Part shown: one piece after another, positions 52,623-61,997 of the stretch
How the letters are laid out: each line of letters opens with the position of its first letter
How positions within the stretch are numbered: the stretch's first letter is position 1
Origin: Gemmatimonadota bacterium
Lineage (GTDB): Bacteria > Gemmatimonadota > Gemmatimonadetes > Longimicrobiales > Longimicrobiaceae
NCBI GenBank assembly: GCA_028287185.1
Contig: JAQBQD010000161.1
Span: 1-64,000, forward strand
DNA length: 64,000 nucleotides
Direction: 5' to 3'
Made by a program: the position numbers and the translations under genes
The notes under the pieces: model-generated
Database searches by the model: none
Told to the model about the DNA's origin: nothing
The model's input: only the letters and a program-made list of their open reading frames with translations

Positions 52623-53249
52623 GGGACGACCCCACCGGCGTGATCGGTTCGGCGAGGGGCGCGTAGCGGAAAGCCGAGGTCTGCACCGTGCCTCGGGTTG
52701 AAACCCGGGCCTGCAACGACGTACTGCCCTGCCTTCGCAGGGCGGCGTCCGAGCGGGGCCGGGTGTTTTTGCGTGTGGCGGGATTCCGCGTCCAACGGCG
52801 GGACACGGGGTAGTCGGCAGTTTTCGCATACATTTTCGCGGGACGGGAGGCGCCTCGCGGTCCGTCTTGCGTGCACTTATCCGCGTTTCAGCTTTGGCGG
52901 AAGGGAAGGGGAGATCATTCTCGATCTCGCCGCGCAGCTCCCCGAAGCCGCGGCGGGGGAGCGCGGCGGCGTGTCGGAAAGCGCCAGCGACCCGCGTGCA
53001 GGGGGCGGTCTTGACGCGGGGGTGGGATCGCTGGTGGGACGGGTCAGGCGGCAACGTCCGGATCACCGCGGCTGGAATGCGGTCGGCGCTTCCGGAACAT
53101 CAAGGATGTACCACGATTTCCGGTTCTCTCGCGGATTCCGGTGCTGCCTCCAGAGCTTCCCCGCTTCCGGTTCCGGAGCGTTCCTCTGCAACCCGGTTTG
53201 ATCCCCGGGAGGACACCAAGGGCGTAGAGGCGCGTCCCGGAGAGCGGTT
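52623..53249. other. Long intergenic region with hairpins, no gene supported
   Basis: About 630 bp. CTCGGGTTGAAACCCGGGC near 52690 belongs to the small-hairpin family; CCCTGCCTTCGCAGGGCGGC near 52728 is another stem. A T-rich run (GTGTTTTTGCGTG) near 52766 could end the two-component transcript. No conserved coding signal. Confidence 0.45.
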
Positions 53250-53381
53250 GCGAAAGCGATCGTGACCCGAAGGGCGGAGACGGACGGGGGCTGTTTCCCG
53301 GCCGGCTCCGTTTTGCTGGCGATCGTTGTTTGATCGCCAGCAAAATAGAGCGCGGTGACCGCGTAGCGGGCATTCGCCCAA
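53250..53381 (-). repeat. Dispersed intergenic repeat family A, copy 3
   Basis: 132 bp. Here the central hairpin is perfect: TTTTGCTGGCGATC-GTTGTTT-GATCGCCAGCAAAA. The arm change relative to copies 1 and 2 restores pairing, which suggests selection on structure. It begins 30 bp beyond the coaA stop codon. Confidence 0.9.
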
Positions 53382-53411
53382 GGTCTTCTCGCCGGCGCCC
53401 TCCGTCGAGGC

Positions 53412-54377
53412 TCAGAGACGGCGGAGGCGGACGCGGCTCACTCGATGGTTGGGGCCCTTCTCCAGGATCAGCCGGGCGCGCTCGCGGGTGGGGGCGATGT
53501 TCTCGCGCAGGTTCAGGCCGTTGATGTCGCGCCAGATGCCCAGCGCCAGCCTCTCGGCTTCGTCGTCCGGCAGCTTCGCCAGGTCGCGGAAGAACGACTC
53601 GGGGTTCTGGAACGCGGTCTCGCGAAGATGGTGGAAGCGCTCCACGAACCAGTGCTTGAGGTCGGCCTCGGGCGCGTCGATGTAGAGCGAGAAGTCGAAG
53701 AAGTCGGAGACGAAGACGCGCGCGCTGCGGTCCACGCCCGGCGTGCCGCTCTGGAGCACGTTGAGGCCTTCGACGATGACGATGTCGGGCCGCTCCACCA
53801 CCTGCACGCGGTCGGGCACCACGTCGTAGACCATGTGCGAGTAGGTGGGCGCCTCCACCCGCTCGCGGCCCGACTTGAGCTCGCTGAGGAAGCGCACCAG
53901 CCGGCGCAGGTCGTAGCTTTCCGGAAAGCCCTTGCGGCGCATGATGCCGCGCTCTTCCAGCACCTGGTTGGGAAAGAGGAAGCCGTCGGTCGTCACCAGG
54001 TCCACGCGCGGGTGGTCGGGCCAGCGCGACAGCAGCGCCCGCAGCACGCGCGAGGTGGTGCTCTTGCCCGCCGCCACGCTGCCGGCGACGCCGATGACGT
54101 ACGGCACCTTGGCCGCCACGCGCCCCAAGAAGGTGTCCGTGGCGCGGAACAGCGCCTGGGCGGCGGCCACGTGCAGGTTGAGCAGGCGAGAGAGGGGGAG
54201 GTACACCTCCGTGACCTCGTCCAGCGACACCTCCTCGCTCACCCCGCTCAGCTCGGCCAGGTCGGCCTCGGAGAGCGTGAGCGGCGTGGCGCCGCGAAGC
54301 TTCGCCCACTCGGCGCGCGACATCTCCACGAAGGGTGAGCGCCCCTCGCCGGGGCGCACGCGGCGGTGGCCGCTCAC
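53412..54377 (-). CDS. coaA: Type I pantothenate kinase
   Basis: 321 residues. P-loop [25 protein letters not shown] near residue 110, [50 protein letters not shown], and [13 protein letters not shown] at the end, all diagnostic of CoaA. It phosphorylates pantothenate with ATP, the first step of coenzyme A synthesis. Alignment with E. coli CoaA (TPYLQFDRNQWAALR against [15 protein letters not shown]) favours the GTG at 54377 over the ATG at 54323. This GTG overlaps the TGA of the upstream MFS gene. Confidence 0.95.
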   Translation of the reverse strand: MSGHRRVRPGEGRSPFVEMSRAEWAKLRGATPLTLSEADLAELSGVSEEVSLDEVTEVYLPLSRLLNLHVAAAQALFRATDTFLGRVAAKVPYVIGVAGSVAAGKSTTSRVLRALLSRWPDHPRVDLVTTDGFLFPNQVLEERGIMRRKGFPESYDLRRLVRFLSELKSGRERVEAPTYSHMVYDVVPDRVQVVERPDIVIVEGLNVLQSGTPGVDRSARVFVSDFFDFSLYIDAPEADLKHWFVERFHHLRETAFQNPESFFRDLAKLPDDEAERLALGIWRDINGLNLRENIAPTRERARLILEKGPNHRVSRVRLRRL

Positions 54378-55591
54378 GCCACGGCCGCCTCCCCCGCGGC
54401 GGCACGGTGCGCGGGCACGTGCGCGGCGGTGCGCGCCATCATCCCCGCGGCGGCCAGGCCCACGACGGCCACGCCGCTCCACAGCGCGCCCGGCCCCAGG
54501 CGGTCCATCACCCACGTGCCCAGCCCCGGCCCCACGGTGAAGCCGATGCCGAACGCCATGGAGTAGGCGCCCATGTACTCGCCGCGGCGCCGCGCGGGGG
54601 CCACATCGGCCACGTAGCTGCTCATGGAGGGAAAGAGGATCATCTCGCCGAAGGTCCACACCACCACCGTCACCGCCGCCGTCCACACCCCCGTCACCAG
54701 CCCCAGCCCCGCGAACCCGGCCGTCGCCAGCACGGCGCCGACGACCAGCGAGGTGCGGTGCGCCCAGTGCGCGGTGGCCAGGTTCAGCGGCACCTCCAGC
54801 AGCACGATGAGCACCGTGTTGACGGCGAACAGCATCCCGAAGGTGCTTTCGCGCAGGTGGAGGTCGCGCACCAGGAAGAGCGGCATGGGCCCCAGGTGCT
54901 GGAAGAAGACGGCGGAGACCAGGACCACGGAGGCCAGGAAGAAGAGCATGGGCCGGTCGCGCAGCACGCCCGCGTGGTGCACGCCGTGCTCGCCCGCGGG
55001 AACGGCCAGCCGCCGGCGCAGCACCGTGCGCCGCAGCAGCGCCCACGAGACCAGCGCGGCCGCCAGAGAGGTGGCGGCGTCCACCACGAAGAGCGCGCGG
55101 AACGACACGGCCGCCAGGAACCCGCCCACCGCCGGCCCGATGCTCATCCCCAGGTTCACGGCCAGGCGGATGAGGGCGATGCCGGCCTTGCGCTGCTCGG
55201 GCGGCACCAGGCTGGTCATGGCGGTCAGGTTCGCCGGCCGGCCCGCCTCGTTGGTGACGGACCACACGACGGCGATGGCCAGCACGCCGGCGAAGGTGTG
55301 CACGAAGGGGAAGGCGAGCAGGGTGGCGCCCGTGAGCACCAGCGAGCCCACCATCACCGCCAGCGCGCCCAGCCGGTCGCACAGGCGCCCGCCCAGCGGC
55401 GAGCCCAGCAGGCTGGCGGCGCCGTAGGCCGTGAGCACCAGCCCCGCGCGCTCGGCCGGGAAGTGCAGCGAGCGCGTGAGGTACAGCACCAGGAAGGGCA
55501 GCGCCATGGTGCCCATGCGGTTGACCAGCGTGGCACCGGCCAGGGCCCAGATCTCCCGCGGAAGGCCGTCCAGGCCGCGCCACGGGTTCAT
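54374..55591 (-). CDS. MFS transporter, coupled to coaA
   Basis: 405 residues, 12 transmembrane helices. Motif A between TM2 and TM3 reads [22 protein letters not shown]4-5 has [44 protein letters not shown]. The second half has [27 protein letters not shown]. It resembles the MdtH/YfcJ-like drug exporter group; substrate unknown. Since its stop overlaps the coaA start, it might handle pantothenate or a related compound, but that is inference only. ATG 55591. Confidence 0.9.
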   Translation of the reverse strand: MNPWRGLDGLPREIWALAGATLVNRMGTMALPFLVLYLTRSLHFPAERAGLVLTAYGAASLLGSPLGGRLCDRLGALAVMVGSLVLTGATLLAFPFVHTFAGVLAIAVVWSVTNEAGRPANLTAMTSLVPPEQRKAGIALIRLAVNLGMSIGPAVGGFLAAVSFRALFVVDAATSLAAALVSWALLRRTVLRRRLAVPAGEHGVHHAGVLRDRPMLFFLASVVLVSAVFFQHLGPMPLFLVRDLHLRESTFGMLFAVNTVLIVLLEVPLNLATAHWAHRTSLVVGAVLATAGFAGLGLVTGVWTAAVTVVVWTFGEMILFPSMSSYVADVAPARRRGEYMGAYSMAFGIGFTVGPGLGTWVMDRLGPGALWSGVAVVGLAAAGMMARTAAHVPAHRAAAGEAAVA

Positions 55592-55643
55592 CGAGATCGC
55601 CAAGGTACGGACGGCTCCTTTCGCATGCGCGAGGGAAAACGCG

Positions 55644-55680
55644 AGGGGCCGGCGGCGCCCCCGTGGCACCGCCGGCCCCT
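55644..55680 (-). terminator. Terminator hairpin
   Basis: 12-bp stem AGGGGCCGGCGG / CCGCCGGCCCCT with a 13-nt loop, 240 bp beyond the flippase stop on the minus strand and just before the MFS gene. Confidence 0.55.
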
Positions 55681-55921
55681 TGAAGTGTGGCACCCCGCGG
55701 CGCCGCGAGCAACCGGCGGGGGTCCGGACGGCGCTACATCGGCATCGTCGGCTCTTCGGACGACGGCGGCGGAAGGTCGTCTTCCATCGACGGGTCCGTG
55801 GTTGAGCAACGTCGGCGGAGGGAGGTGGACGGGCCTCGATACGACGGGCGGCACGGCTCATCCCGCACCGTGTCCCGGTGCGTGCAGTTTCCGTCGATCA
55901 CGGATCGATCGACCGTGGATG

Positions 55922-57568
55922 CTACGCCGCCGCCGTGCGCCGCCGGCCGCCGGGGAGCATGGCGCGGAGGGCGGCCCACTCGCCGTGGCGGAAGAAGCGG
56001 GTGGCGAAGAGCAGGGCGGGCATGGCGGCCAGCAGGGCCAGCTTCGCGCCGACGCCGGCGGCGGAGAGCGGCGCCACGCCCCTCGACGCGATCCACCAGT
56101 CCGCCGCGTACAGGCCGCCCACGATGGCGGCCAGGTGCAGCAGCCGGCCCCACTCGTAGGGGACGGGATAGACGCGGTTGGACTGCCACGCCCCCAGCGC
56201 CGCCATCACGGCGTACGCGGCCGGCGTCGCGGCGGCCACGCCCACCATGCCCCAGCGCGACTCGGCGAAGATGCAGATGCCCAGGTTGAGCACGGCCCCC
56301 GCGCCCGCGATCCAGGGCAGCACGCCCGTCCTGCGCTCGATGTAGAGCCCGGCGGTGACCACGGTGTAGACGCCGCTGAACACGTAGCCCAGCAGGATGA
56401 CGGGCACGATGGGCAGCCCCAGCCAGTACGCCGCCTTCTCGTAGTGGTGCACGGCGGGGATGCTGGTGAGGGTGGGCAGCAGCACCGACACGCCCAGGAA
56501 CACCGCGCCGCAGATGAGCATGAGCGCGGTCAGCACGCGCGAGAAGAGCTGCGGCGCGCCCGGATCCTTCGCGTGCTGGAGCGAGAAGGGCGTCCACGCC
56601 ATGCGGAACATCTGCACCACCAGCAGCATCGCCACGCCCAGCTTGTAGTTGAAGCCGTAGATGCCCACCACGTCCTTGGACGTCATGTGGTACATCGACG
56701 ACGCCACGTGCTCGGGCAGGTAGTTCAGCACGATGCGGTCGCCGTTCTCCACCAGCATCACCGCCAGCATGGCCGGCATGATGGGCAGCGCGTACTTCCA
56801 GAGCGGCTTCCACGCGGCCCCGCGCAGCCCCGCGGGGCGGAACAGGCGGGCAATCTCGCCCAGGAAGAGCGCCAGCACCACCAGGTTCGCGGCCAGGTTG
56901 GCCAGGAAGATGGACTCCACCCCGTGGTGCAGCGTGCCGATGAGCACCACGTTGAGCCCCACGCTGACGCCCACGAACAGCAGCCGCAGCACCGCGTAGC
57001 GCATGGAGCGGTTGGTCATGCGCAGGTGCGCGTACGGCACCGCCAGCAGCGCGTCCGTGTAGACGATGGCGATCATGTAGCGGAACGACGACGCGTCCAG
57101 CCGGGCCCACGGGGCCAGCGAGGGCGCGGCGGCGAAGGCCAGCGCCGCGATCACCCCGCCCACCGCCAGCACCATCCCGAACGACATGCTGAACGCACGC
57201 TGCCGGTCGGCCAGCGGCGCGTCCTTCACCTGGGCGGCGTTGCGCATGTACGCCACGTCCATCCCCAGGTACAGCGCGATGGAGATGATGGGGATGTACG
57301 AGTAGACGACGCTCTGGATGCCGTTCTGCGCCGGGTCGAACTGGTGCGCGTAGTAGGGCTGCAGCAGGTAGCTGAGCAGGCGGCCCACGATGGAGCTGAG
57401 CCCGTACACCAGCGACTCCGACCCCAGCCGCTTGAGCTTGGCCCCGAAGCCCCCCGGCGCCGACGCCCCCGCCCCCGACCCGCCCGCCGTTCCCGTGGAC
57501 GCCGCCGCCTGCGCCGCGTCCGCGGTGGCCCGCGCATCCGCCCCCGGCCTGTCCCGTCCGTCCGCCAT
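55922..57568 (-). CDS. Polysaccharide/O-antigen flippase (Wzx/MviN-like, MATE fold)
   Basis: 548 residues. After a Gly/Ala-rich hydrophilic N-terminus (about 45 residues) come 12-14 transmembrane helices. ESLVYGLSSIVGRLLSYLLQPYY at the start of TM1 is typical of lipopolysaccharide biosynthesis flippases, as is YALPIMPAMLAVMLVENGDRIVLNYL in TM7-8. It likely moves lipid-linked oligosaccharides across the inner membrane. No glycosyltransferase cluster surrounds it. The downstream methyltransferase gene (57769) is upstream in transcription order by 200 bp and may be part of the same unit. ATG 57568 follows GAGCGG. Confidence 0.9.
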   Translation of the reverse strand: MADGRDRPGADARATADAAQAAASTGTAGGSGAGASAPGGFGAKLKRLGSESLVYGLSSIVGRLLSYLLQPYYAHQFDPAQNGIQSVVYSYIPIISIALYLGMDVAYMRNAAQVKDAPLADRQRAFSMSFGMVLAVGGVIAALAFAAAPSLAPWARLDASSFRYMIAIVYTDALLAVPYAHLRMTNRSMRYAVLRLLFVGVSVGLNVVLIGTLHHGVESIFLANLAANLVVLALFLGEIARLFRPAGLRGAAWKPLWKYALPIMPAMLAVMLVENGDRIVLNYLPEHVASSMYHMTSKDVVGIYGFNYKLGVAMLLVVQMFRMAWTPFSLQHAKDPGAPQLFSRVLTALMLICGAVFLGVSVLLPTLTSIPAVHHYEKAAYWLGLPIVPVILLGYVFSGVYTVVTAGLYIERRTGVLPWIAGAGAVLNLGICIFAESRWGMVGVAAATPAAYAVMAALGAWQSNRVYPVPYEWGRLLHLAAIVGGLYAADWWIASRGVAPLSAAGVGAKLALLAAMPALLFATRFFRHGEWAALRAMLPGGRRRTAAA

Positions 57569-57768
57569 CCGCTCGCCCGTGCCCGTGGATTTTCGATGGG
57601 TGCGCCGCGCCGTCGCCGGCCGGCCCGTGCAACCTAACGCGCCCCGCCGGCCCTCCGCACGGGGAGCGCCCACGGGGCGGCGGCGCAGGTGCGATCTCCG
57701 TGCCCGGTGCGGCCCGCGACGCAACCGGGTGCCGTCCGCACCGTCGTCGTTCTACATCCGCGCGCGGC

Positions 57769-58407
57769 TCAGCCCGCGGGCTTGCGGATGCACCAGGTGG
57801 TCATGCTGCGCCGGCCGTGCACCAGCGTGGTGCGCAGCGGGTCCAGCGGCCGGGCGTCCAGCTCGGCTTCCGCCGCGCGCAGCATGCGCTCGTCCACCAG
57901 GAAGCGCTCGCTGCCGTCGGGCAGCACGAAGCGGCGGCCGCCCAGGGGGCGCACCGCCTGCTCGATCGCCACGTCCGACGCCAGCCGCGCCCACAGCACC
58001 CTGCCAGGCCGCAGCACGCGCCACATCTCGCCCAGCATCGCCCGGAAGTGCGCCTCGTCGCGCGCGAAGTGCAGCACCGCGCTGCTGATGACGAAGTCGA
58101 ACGCCGCATCGCTGAACGGCAGCGCCTCCACGGCCGCCACGCGGAAGCGGCCGGCGTCCAGCGAAGGCGCCAGCTCCGCCGCCAGCGCCCGCACGCGCGC
58201 CACGGCGTCGACGTCCGCGTCCACCGCTGCGACGCGGAAGCCGGCGCGCAGCAGGTAGACGAGGTTGCGCCCCGCCCCGCAGCCCGCGTCCAGCACCTCC
58301 ATCCCCGGAGCCAGACGCCCCTTCAGAAGCTGGTCGAACAGGTACACGTCGATGCCGCCGAACCACTCCAGCAGCCCCGCGGGGCCGATCGGCGGGCCGG
58401 GCATCAT
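57769..58407 (-). CDS. Class I SAM-dependent methyltransferase
   Basis: 212 residues. SAM-binding motif I VLDAGCGAGRNLVYLL near residue 40, motif II acidic VAAVDADVDAVARV, VEALPFSDAAFDFVISSAVLHFARDEAHF (motif IV), and MWRVLRPGRVLWARL. It belongs to the large UbiE/Methyltransf_11 family; substrate unknown. The cysteines needed for arsenite methylation (ArsM) are absent. Two adjacent ATGs at the start; no clear ribosome-binding site. Confidence 0.88.
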   Translation of the reverse strand: MMPGPPIGPAGLLEWFGGIDVYLFDQLLKGRLAPGMEVLDAGCGAGRNLVYLLRAGFRVAAVDADVDAVARVRALAAELAPSLDAGRFRVAAVEALPFSDAAFDFVISSAVLHFARDEAHFRAMLGEMWRVLRPGRVLWARLASDVAIEQAVRPLGGRRFVLPDGSERFLVDERMLRAAEAELDARPLDPLRTTLVHGRRSMTTWCIRKPAG

Positions 58408-58894
58408 CGGGAGCCGCAGGAAAGCGAGCGTGGCCGGCGGATCACAAGAGGCGCTTCCGGCGATGCGATTCCACACGGGGAGAGGAGGTCGGCGTGCATC
58501 GTCGATGGTTCCGTCGGAGGTGCAAAAGGGGCGTTCAGGGGATGCGAAGCGATGGTGCGGACGCCCCGCCCCGGCGCGCACCACTCGCCGGCCCTCCCCA
58601 GTCTGAATCGCCCGGTGATCGGGCCTGGCGATTCGCTGATGGCCGCGGTGCATCGTCTTCTAGCCCACCCGCGCTTCTGCGCGAACGGCCTCGCCGCGCG
58701 CGCGCCATCTGCGTACCGCGGAAACTTCATCCGGCACCGCCGCCAACCCGCGAAGGTAGGTTTCGCGCCGTCTCAGCCGCGGTTTCAACTACCCCTTACG
58801 GAGGCCGCCGTGCGCGAAAGTTGGGATGCCGCCACGGTCACCAATCCACCCCATCGCCGTCCCACGCCAACCATCCCGCCGCGCCGGCACGACG

Positions 58895-58985
58895 GGCGTG
58901 CAGCGAGGAGGTTTCCTCCGCGCGGAGCCAGCCTCCGCAGGGTGGCTTCGCGCAGTCGTTGCCGCGGATTCATCCGCCCGTGGCC
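58895..58985. repeat. Dispersed repeat family B, partial copy 3
   Basis: CCAGCCTCCGCAGGGTGGCT followed by TCGCGCAGTCGTTGCCGCG and GATTCATCCGCCC, matching the forward strand at 5645-5700. The rest of 58408-59019 is non-coding with no other feature recognised. Confidence 0.65.
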
Positions 58986-59019
58986 TTCGCCGGTGCTGGC
59001 AGGGAGCCTCGACCCGGCC

Positions 59020-59049
59020 TTGTGCCCGCCGACCGCTGTCCGTTATATC
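59020..59049 (+). promoter_or_regulatory. Predicted promoter of aldo/keto reductase 2
   Basis: -35 TTGTGC (59020-59025), 18-nt spacer, -10 TATATC (59044-59049), 61 bp before the ATG. Confidence 0.5.
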
Positions 59050-59109
59050 GCCCGCCAGGCGCGGCGGAAGGGATTCCGTGGCGCGGCCCATTGACCGGAG
59101 GAAACGACC

Positions 59110-60090
59110 ATGAAGTACACCCAGCTCGGCGGCACGGGCCTGTCGGTGTCGCGCATCTGCCTGGGGTGCATGAGCTACGGCACTCCCGAGTGGCGGCCGT
59201 GGGTCCTGGACGAGGCGGCGGCGCGGCCCTTCTTCCGGCGCGCGGTGGAGGCGGGCATCAACTTCTTCGACACGGCCGACATGTACTCGCGCGGCGTGAG
59301 CGAGGAGGTGACGGGCCGCGCCCTGCGCGAGTACGCCCGCATGGACGAGGTGGTGCTGGCGACGAAGGTGTTTTTTCCCGTGCGCGAGGGGCCCAACGGC
59401 AGCGGCCTGTCGCGCAAGCACATCGTGCAGGCGTGCGAGGACAGCCTGCGCCGCCTGGGGGTGGACGCCATCGACCTCTACCAGATCCACCGCTTCGACC
59501 CCGCCACGCCCATCGACGAGACGCTGGCCGCGCTGGACCACCTGGTCCGCCAGGGCAAGGTGCGCTACCTGGGCGCCAGCTCGGGCTACGCCTGGCAGCT
59601 CGCCATGGCGCTCTCCGCCTCGGAACGCAGCGGCTGGGCGCGCTTCGTGTCGATGCAGAACCACTACAACCTGCTGTACCGCGAGGAGGAGCGTGAGATG
59701 ATCCCGCTGTGCCGCGCGCAGGGGCTGGGCGTGATCCCCTGGTCGCCGCTGGCACGCGGGGCGCTGGCTCGCGGCGCGGACGCCTTCGGGAAGCTGGACG
59801 CCACCGTGCGCGCCGGCAACGACGACTTCGCCGGCCGGCTGTACGATGCTCCCGGCGACGCGGACGTGGTGCGCGTGCTGCAGACGGTGGCGGACGCCCG
59901 CGGAGCCGCACCGGCCGAGGTGGCGCTGGCGTGGCTGCTGGCGAAGCCCGGCGTCACCGCTCCCATCGTGGGCGCCACCAGGGAGCACCACCTGGAGACG
60001 GCCATCCGCGCGGTGGAGCTGGAGCTGACGGCGGAAGAGATGGCCGCGCTGGAGGCGCCGTACCAGCCGCACGCCGTGCGCGGCCACTAG
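59110..60090 (+). CDS. Aldo/keto reductase (YajO/YghZ-like subgroup)
   Basis: 326 residues. TQLGGTGLSVSRICLGCMSYGTPEW start; catalytic D and Y in NFFDTADMYSRGVSE, K in VLATKVFFPV, H in LYQIHRFDP; SMQNHYNLLYREEEREMIPLC and the C-terminal PIVGATREHHLETA nucleotide site. Longer loops and the NHYNLLYREEE motif put it in the AKR11/13-like group (YajO). It is only distantly related to the reductase at 44719. GGAGGAAACGACC precedes the ATG, a very strong ribosome-binding site. Confidence 0.95.
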   Translation: MKYTQLGGTGLSVSRICLGCMSYGTPEWRPWVLDEAAARPFFRRAVEAGINFFDTADMYSRGVSEEVTGRALREYARMDEVVLATKVFFPVREGPNGSGLSRKHIVQACEDSLRRLGVDAIDLYQIHRFDPATPIDETLAALDHLVRQGKVRYLGASSGYAWQLAMALSASERSGWARFVSMQNHYNLLYREEEREMIPLCRAQGLGVIPWSPLARGALARGADAFGKLDATVRAGNDDFAGRLYDAPGDADVVRVLQTVADARGAAPAEVALAWLLAKPGVTAPIVGATREHHLETAIRAVELELTAEEMAALEAPYQPHAVRGH

Positions 60091-60384
60091 CAGTCGGTCA
60101 CCGAAAAGCTGATGGATTCGGCTTCTCCTGCCGACGCTGCATGCTTGTCCCTCGGGAGGCGGGCCGAGGAAGAAGCTGTGCATCGTGAAGGCCTGAAGAG
60201 CCGGAGCGGGTGCGTCTGCCCGGTCTGATCCGCGTCGGCGAAGTGAGCGGACGGGCGCCGCGCCCGCACGCTGCTGGCGGCGGATGAGGACGAGGCGACG
60301 CGACGATCCCCGCCGCGCCGCACATCGGGCCTCTTCCTGTGATGCGAACGCGGCGTTCGCTCGAAACGCGGAGCCGGGAGCGGA
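60091..60384. other. Intergenic region, no gene supported
   Basis: About 290 bp between the convergent aldo/keto reductase and TerC genes. No clear terminator or repeat family member was recognised. Confidence 0.35.
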
Positions 60385-61425
60385 TCAGGCGTCCGTCGGG
60401 CTGCGGCCGGCGGGGGCCTCGGAGTCGGCCGGGGGCGCGGTGCCGTCCGGGGCGCCGGTGGGCGGGGATGCGTCGGTGGCGGCGCCCGCGGGAGGGACGG
60501 CGGGCTTCCTGGGGATGAGCAGCGAGGCGGCGACGGAGGCGGCGAGCAGCGCGCCCACGACGCCCAGCGAGATGCCGACGGGGATCTCGTAGTGGAAGAA
60601 CGTCGCCAGCATCTTGCCGCCGATGAACACCAGCACCGCGGACAGGCCCAGCTTCAGGAAGCGGAACTTGCTCACCACGCCGGCCAGCAAGAAGTACATG
60701 GAGCGCAGTCCCAGGATGGCGAACACGTTGGACGTGTAGACGATGAAAGGGTCGCGCGTGACGGCGAAGACGGCGGGGATGGAATCGACCGCGAAGATCA
60801 GGTCGGTGGTCTCCACCAGGATCAGCACCACGAACAGCGGAGTGGCGGCGCGGCGCAGGCGGCCGGCTACGTCCATGCGGGTGAAGAAGTGCTGGCCGTC
60901 GTACTGCGGGCTCACGGGCAGCACGCGGCGGACGAGCTTGAGGACGGGGTTGGCCTCGGGCTCCACCTGCATCTCGTCGCTGGTGGCCATGCGGACGCCC
61001 GTGACCACCAGGAACGCGCCGAACACGTAGATGACCCAGTGGAAGCGCGCGATGAGGAACGCGCCGGCCGCGATCATCAGCCCGCGCATGATCAGCGCGC
61101 CCAGCACGCCCCAGAACAGCACCCGGTGCTGGTGCTTGGGCGGGACCTTGAAGTAGGTGAAGAGGAGGACGAAGACGAAGATGTTGTCCACCGAGAGCGC
61201 CAGCTCGATGACGTATCCCGTCAGGAACTCCAGCGCAGGCCCCCGCCCGGCGAAGCGGTGGATGCCGAAGCAGAAGCACAGAGCCAGCACCACCATGAGC
61301 GCGCTCCAGCGCCCCGCCTCGCGCATGGTGACCACGTGCGCGCGGCGGTTGAAGACGCCCAGGTCCACGGCCAGCAGAACCAGCACCACCGCGGCGAACA
61401 ACGCCCACGGCCAGACGGAATGCAC
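60385..61425 (-). CDS. TerC/Alx-family integral membrane protein (probable manganese exporter)
   Basis: 346 residues, about nine transmembrane helices. Hallmarks: ALEFLTGYVIELALSVDNIFVFVLLF and VVLILVETTDLIFAVDSIPAVFAVTRDPFIVYTSNVFAILGLRSMYF, the two TerC motifs with conserved acidic residues. Members such as Alx export Mn2+. The C-terminal 45 residues are a Pro/Ala/Thr-rich cytoplasmic tail. GTG 61425 is preferred, with AGGAGG seven bases upstream; a TTG three bases earlier is too close to it. A yybP-ykoY-type riboswitch (61537-61658) precedes it, supporting a manganese role. Confidence 0.95.
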   Translation of the reverse strand: MHSVWPWALFAAVVLVLLAVDLGVFNRRAHVVTMREAGRWSALMVVLALCFCFGIHRFAGRGPALEFLTGYVIELALSVDNIFVFVLLFTYFKVPPKHQHRVLFWGVLGALIMRGLMIAAGAFLIARFHWVIYVFGAFLVVTGVRMATSDEMQVEPEANPVLKLVRRVLPVSPQYDGQHFFTRMDVAGRLRRAATPLFVVLILVETTDLIFAVDSIPAVFAVTRDPFIVYTSNVFAILGLRSMYFLLAGVVSKFRFLKLGLSAVLVFIGGKMLATFFHYEIPVGISLGVVGALLAASVAASLLIPRKPAVPPAGAATDASPPTGAPDGTAPPADSEAPAGRSPTDA

Positions 61426-61536
61426 CAAGTCTCCTCCTCGGTTCTCGGGCCGCGTGCTCCGGTCCGAGGGTGCGCACCGCGCGCGAAAAAGGGCGCAGAC
61501 CTCGTCGTCGGAATGCCGTTGCCGGTTCCGGTTGAC

Positions 61537-61658
61537 GAAGGTCTCGCCCTGACGAAGCGGTCATCCCGCTCTCGCGTCCCAACCGGACCGTGCGGGGGTG
61601 CCCGCAGTCTTGACGATCCGGCCGCCGGGTTTCTCCCCGGTGGACTACTCCCCTTCTC
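61537..61658 (-). promoter_or_regulatory. yybP-ykoY-type (manganese) riboswitch
   Basis: On the minus strand the leader carries both hallmark loops. GAAGGGGAGTAG opens the element (61645-61656) and GGGCGAGACCTTC closes it (61537-61549). The first GAAGG pairs with the last CCTTC to form the basal stem. In between lie GC-rich hairpins (ACCGGGGAGAAACCCGG, GCGGGCACCCCCGC). The order and the GGGGAGUA / GAGACC loops match the known Mn2+-sensing class usually found before TerC/Alx genes. About 110 nt remain up to the start codon for an expression platform. Confidence 0.8.
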
Positions 61659-61670
61659 GAATATGGCCGC

Positions 61671-61700
61671 AAGTTAGCCGCGCGCGGGGCCGGCTGTCAA
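61671..61700 (-). promoter_or_regulatory. Promoter of the riboswitch-terC transcript
   Basis: Minus strand: -35 TTGACA (61695-61700), 18-nt spacer, -10 TAACTT (61671-61676). The start site would lie a few bases before the riboswitch. Confidence 0.65.
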
Positions 61701-61997
61701 TGCGGTCACGTCTGCCCTTCCGCACGATCGGTGCCGCGAGGGCGCGTCTGCCTCCGCCGCCGCGGCCCGGAATGTAATGCTGGGGACAGCGGGCGGCGGA
61801 TAGCTTCTGCGGTCCCGCCGGGGCCGCTCCCTCCGGAGCCGCCCCGGCGGACGATGCCCGGCCCGCGCTCCGCGGGCGGGCCCACCACGCAGGAGGACGT
61901 GTGGGGCGCCGGCGTTCGCGCCGCCCGAGCACAGCGGAGAGCGGCCAGGCCGGCCGCTCTCCGCTGTCGTGCAGGACCCCCTCGTTCCCGTGGAGCC

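Noticed and set aside
53412-55712. Apparent MFS-pantothenate kinase fusion
   Set aside because: The kinase frame is open through the MFS region, but the MFS protein is in another frame with its own stop at 54374. GTGA overlap, not fusion.
57769-58407. ArsM arsenite methyltransferase
   Set aside because: It is a generic methyltransferase without the conserved cysteines of ArsM.
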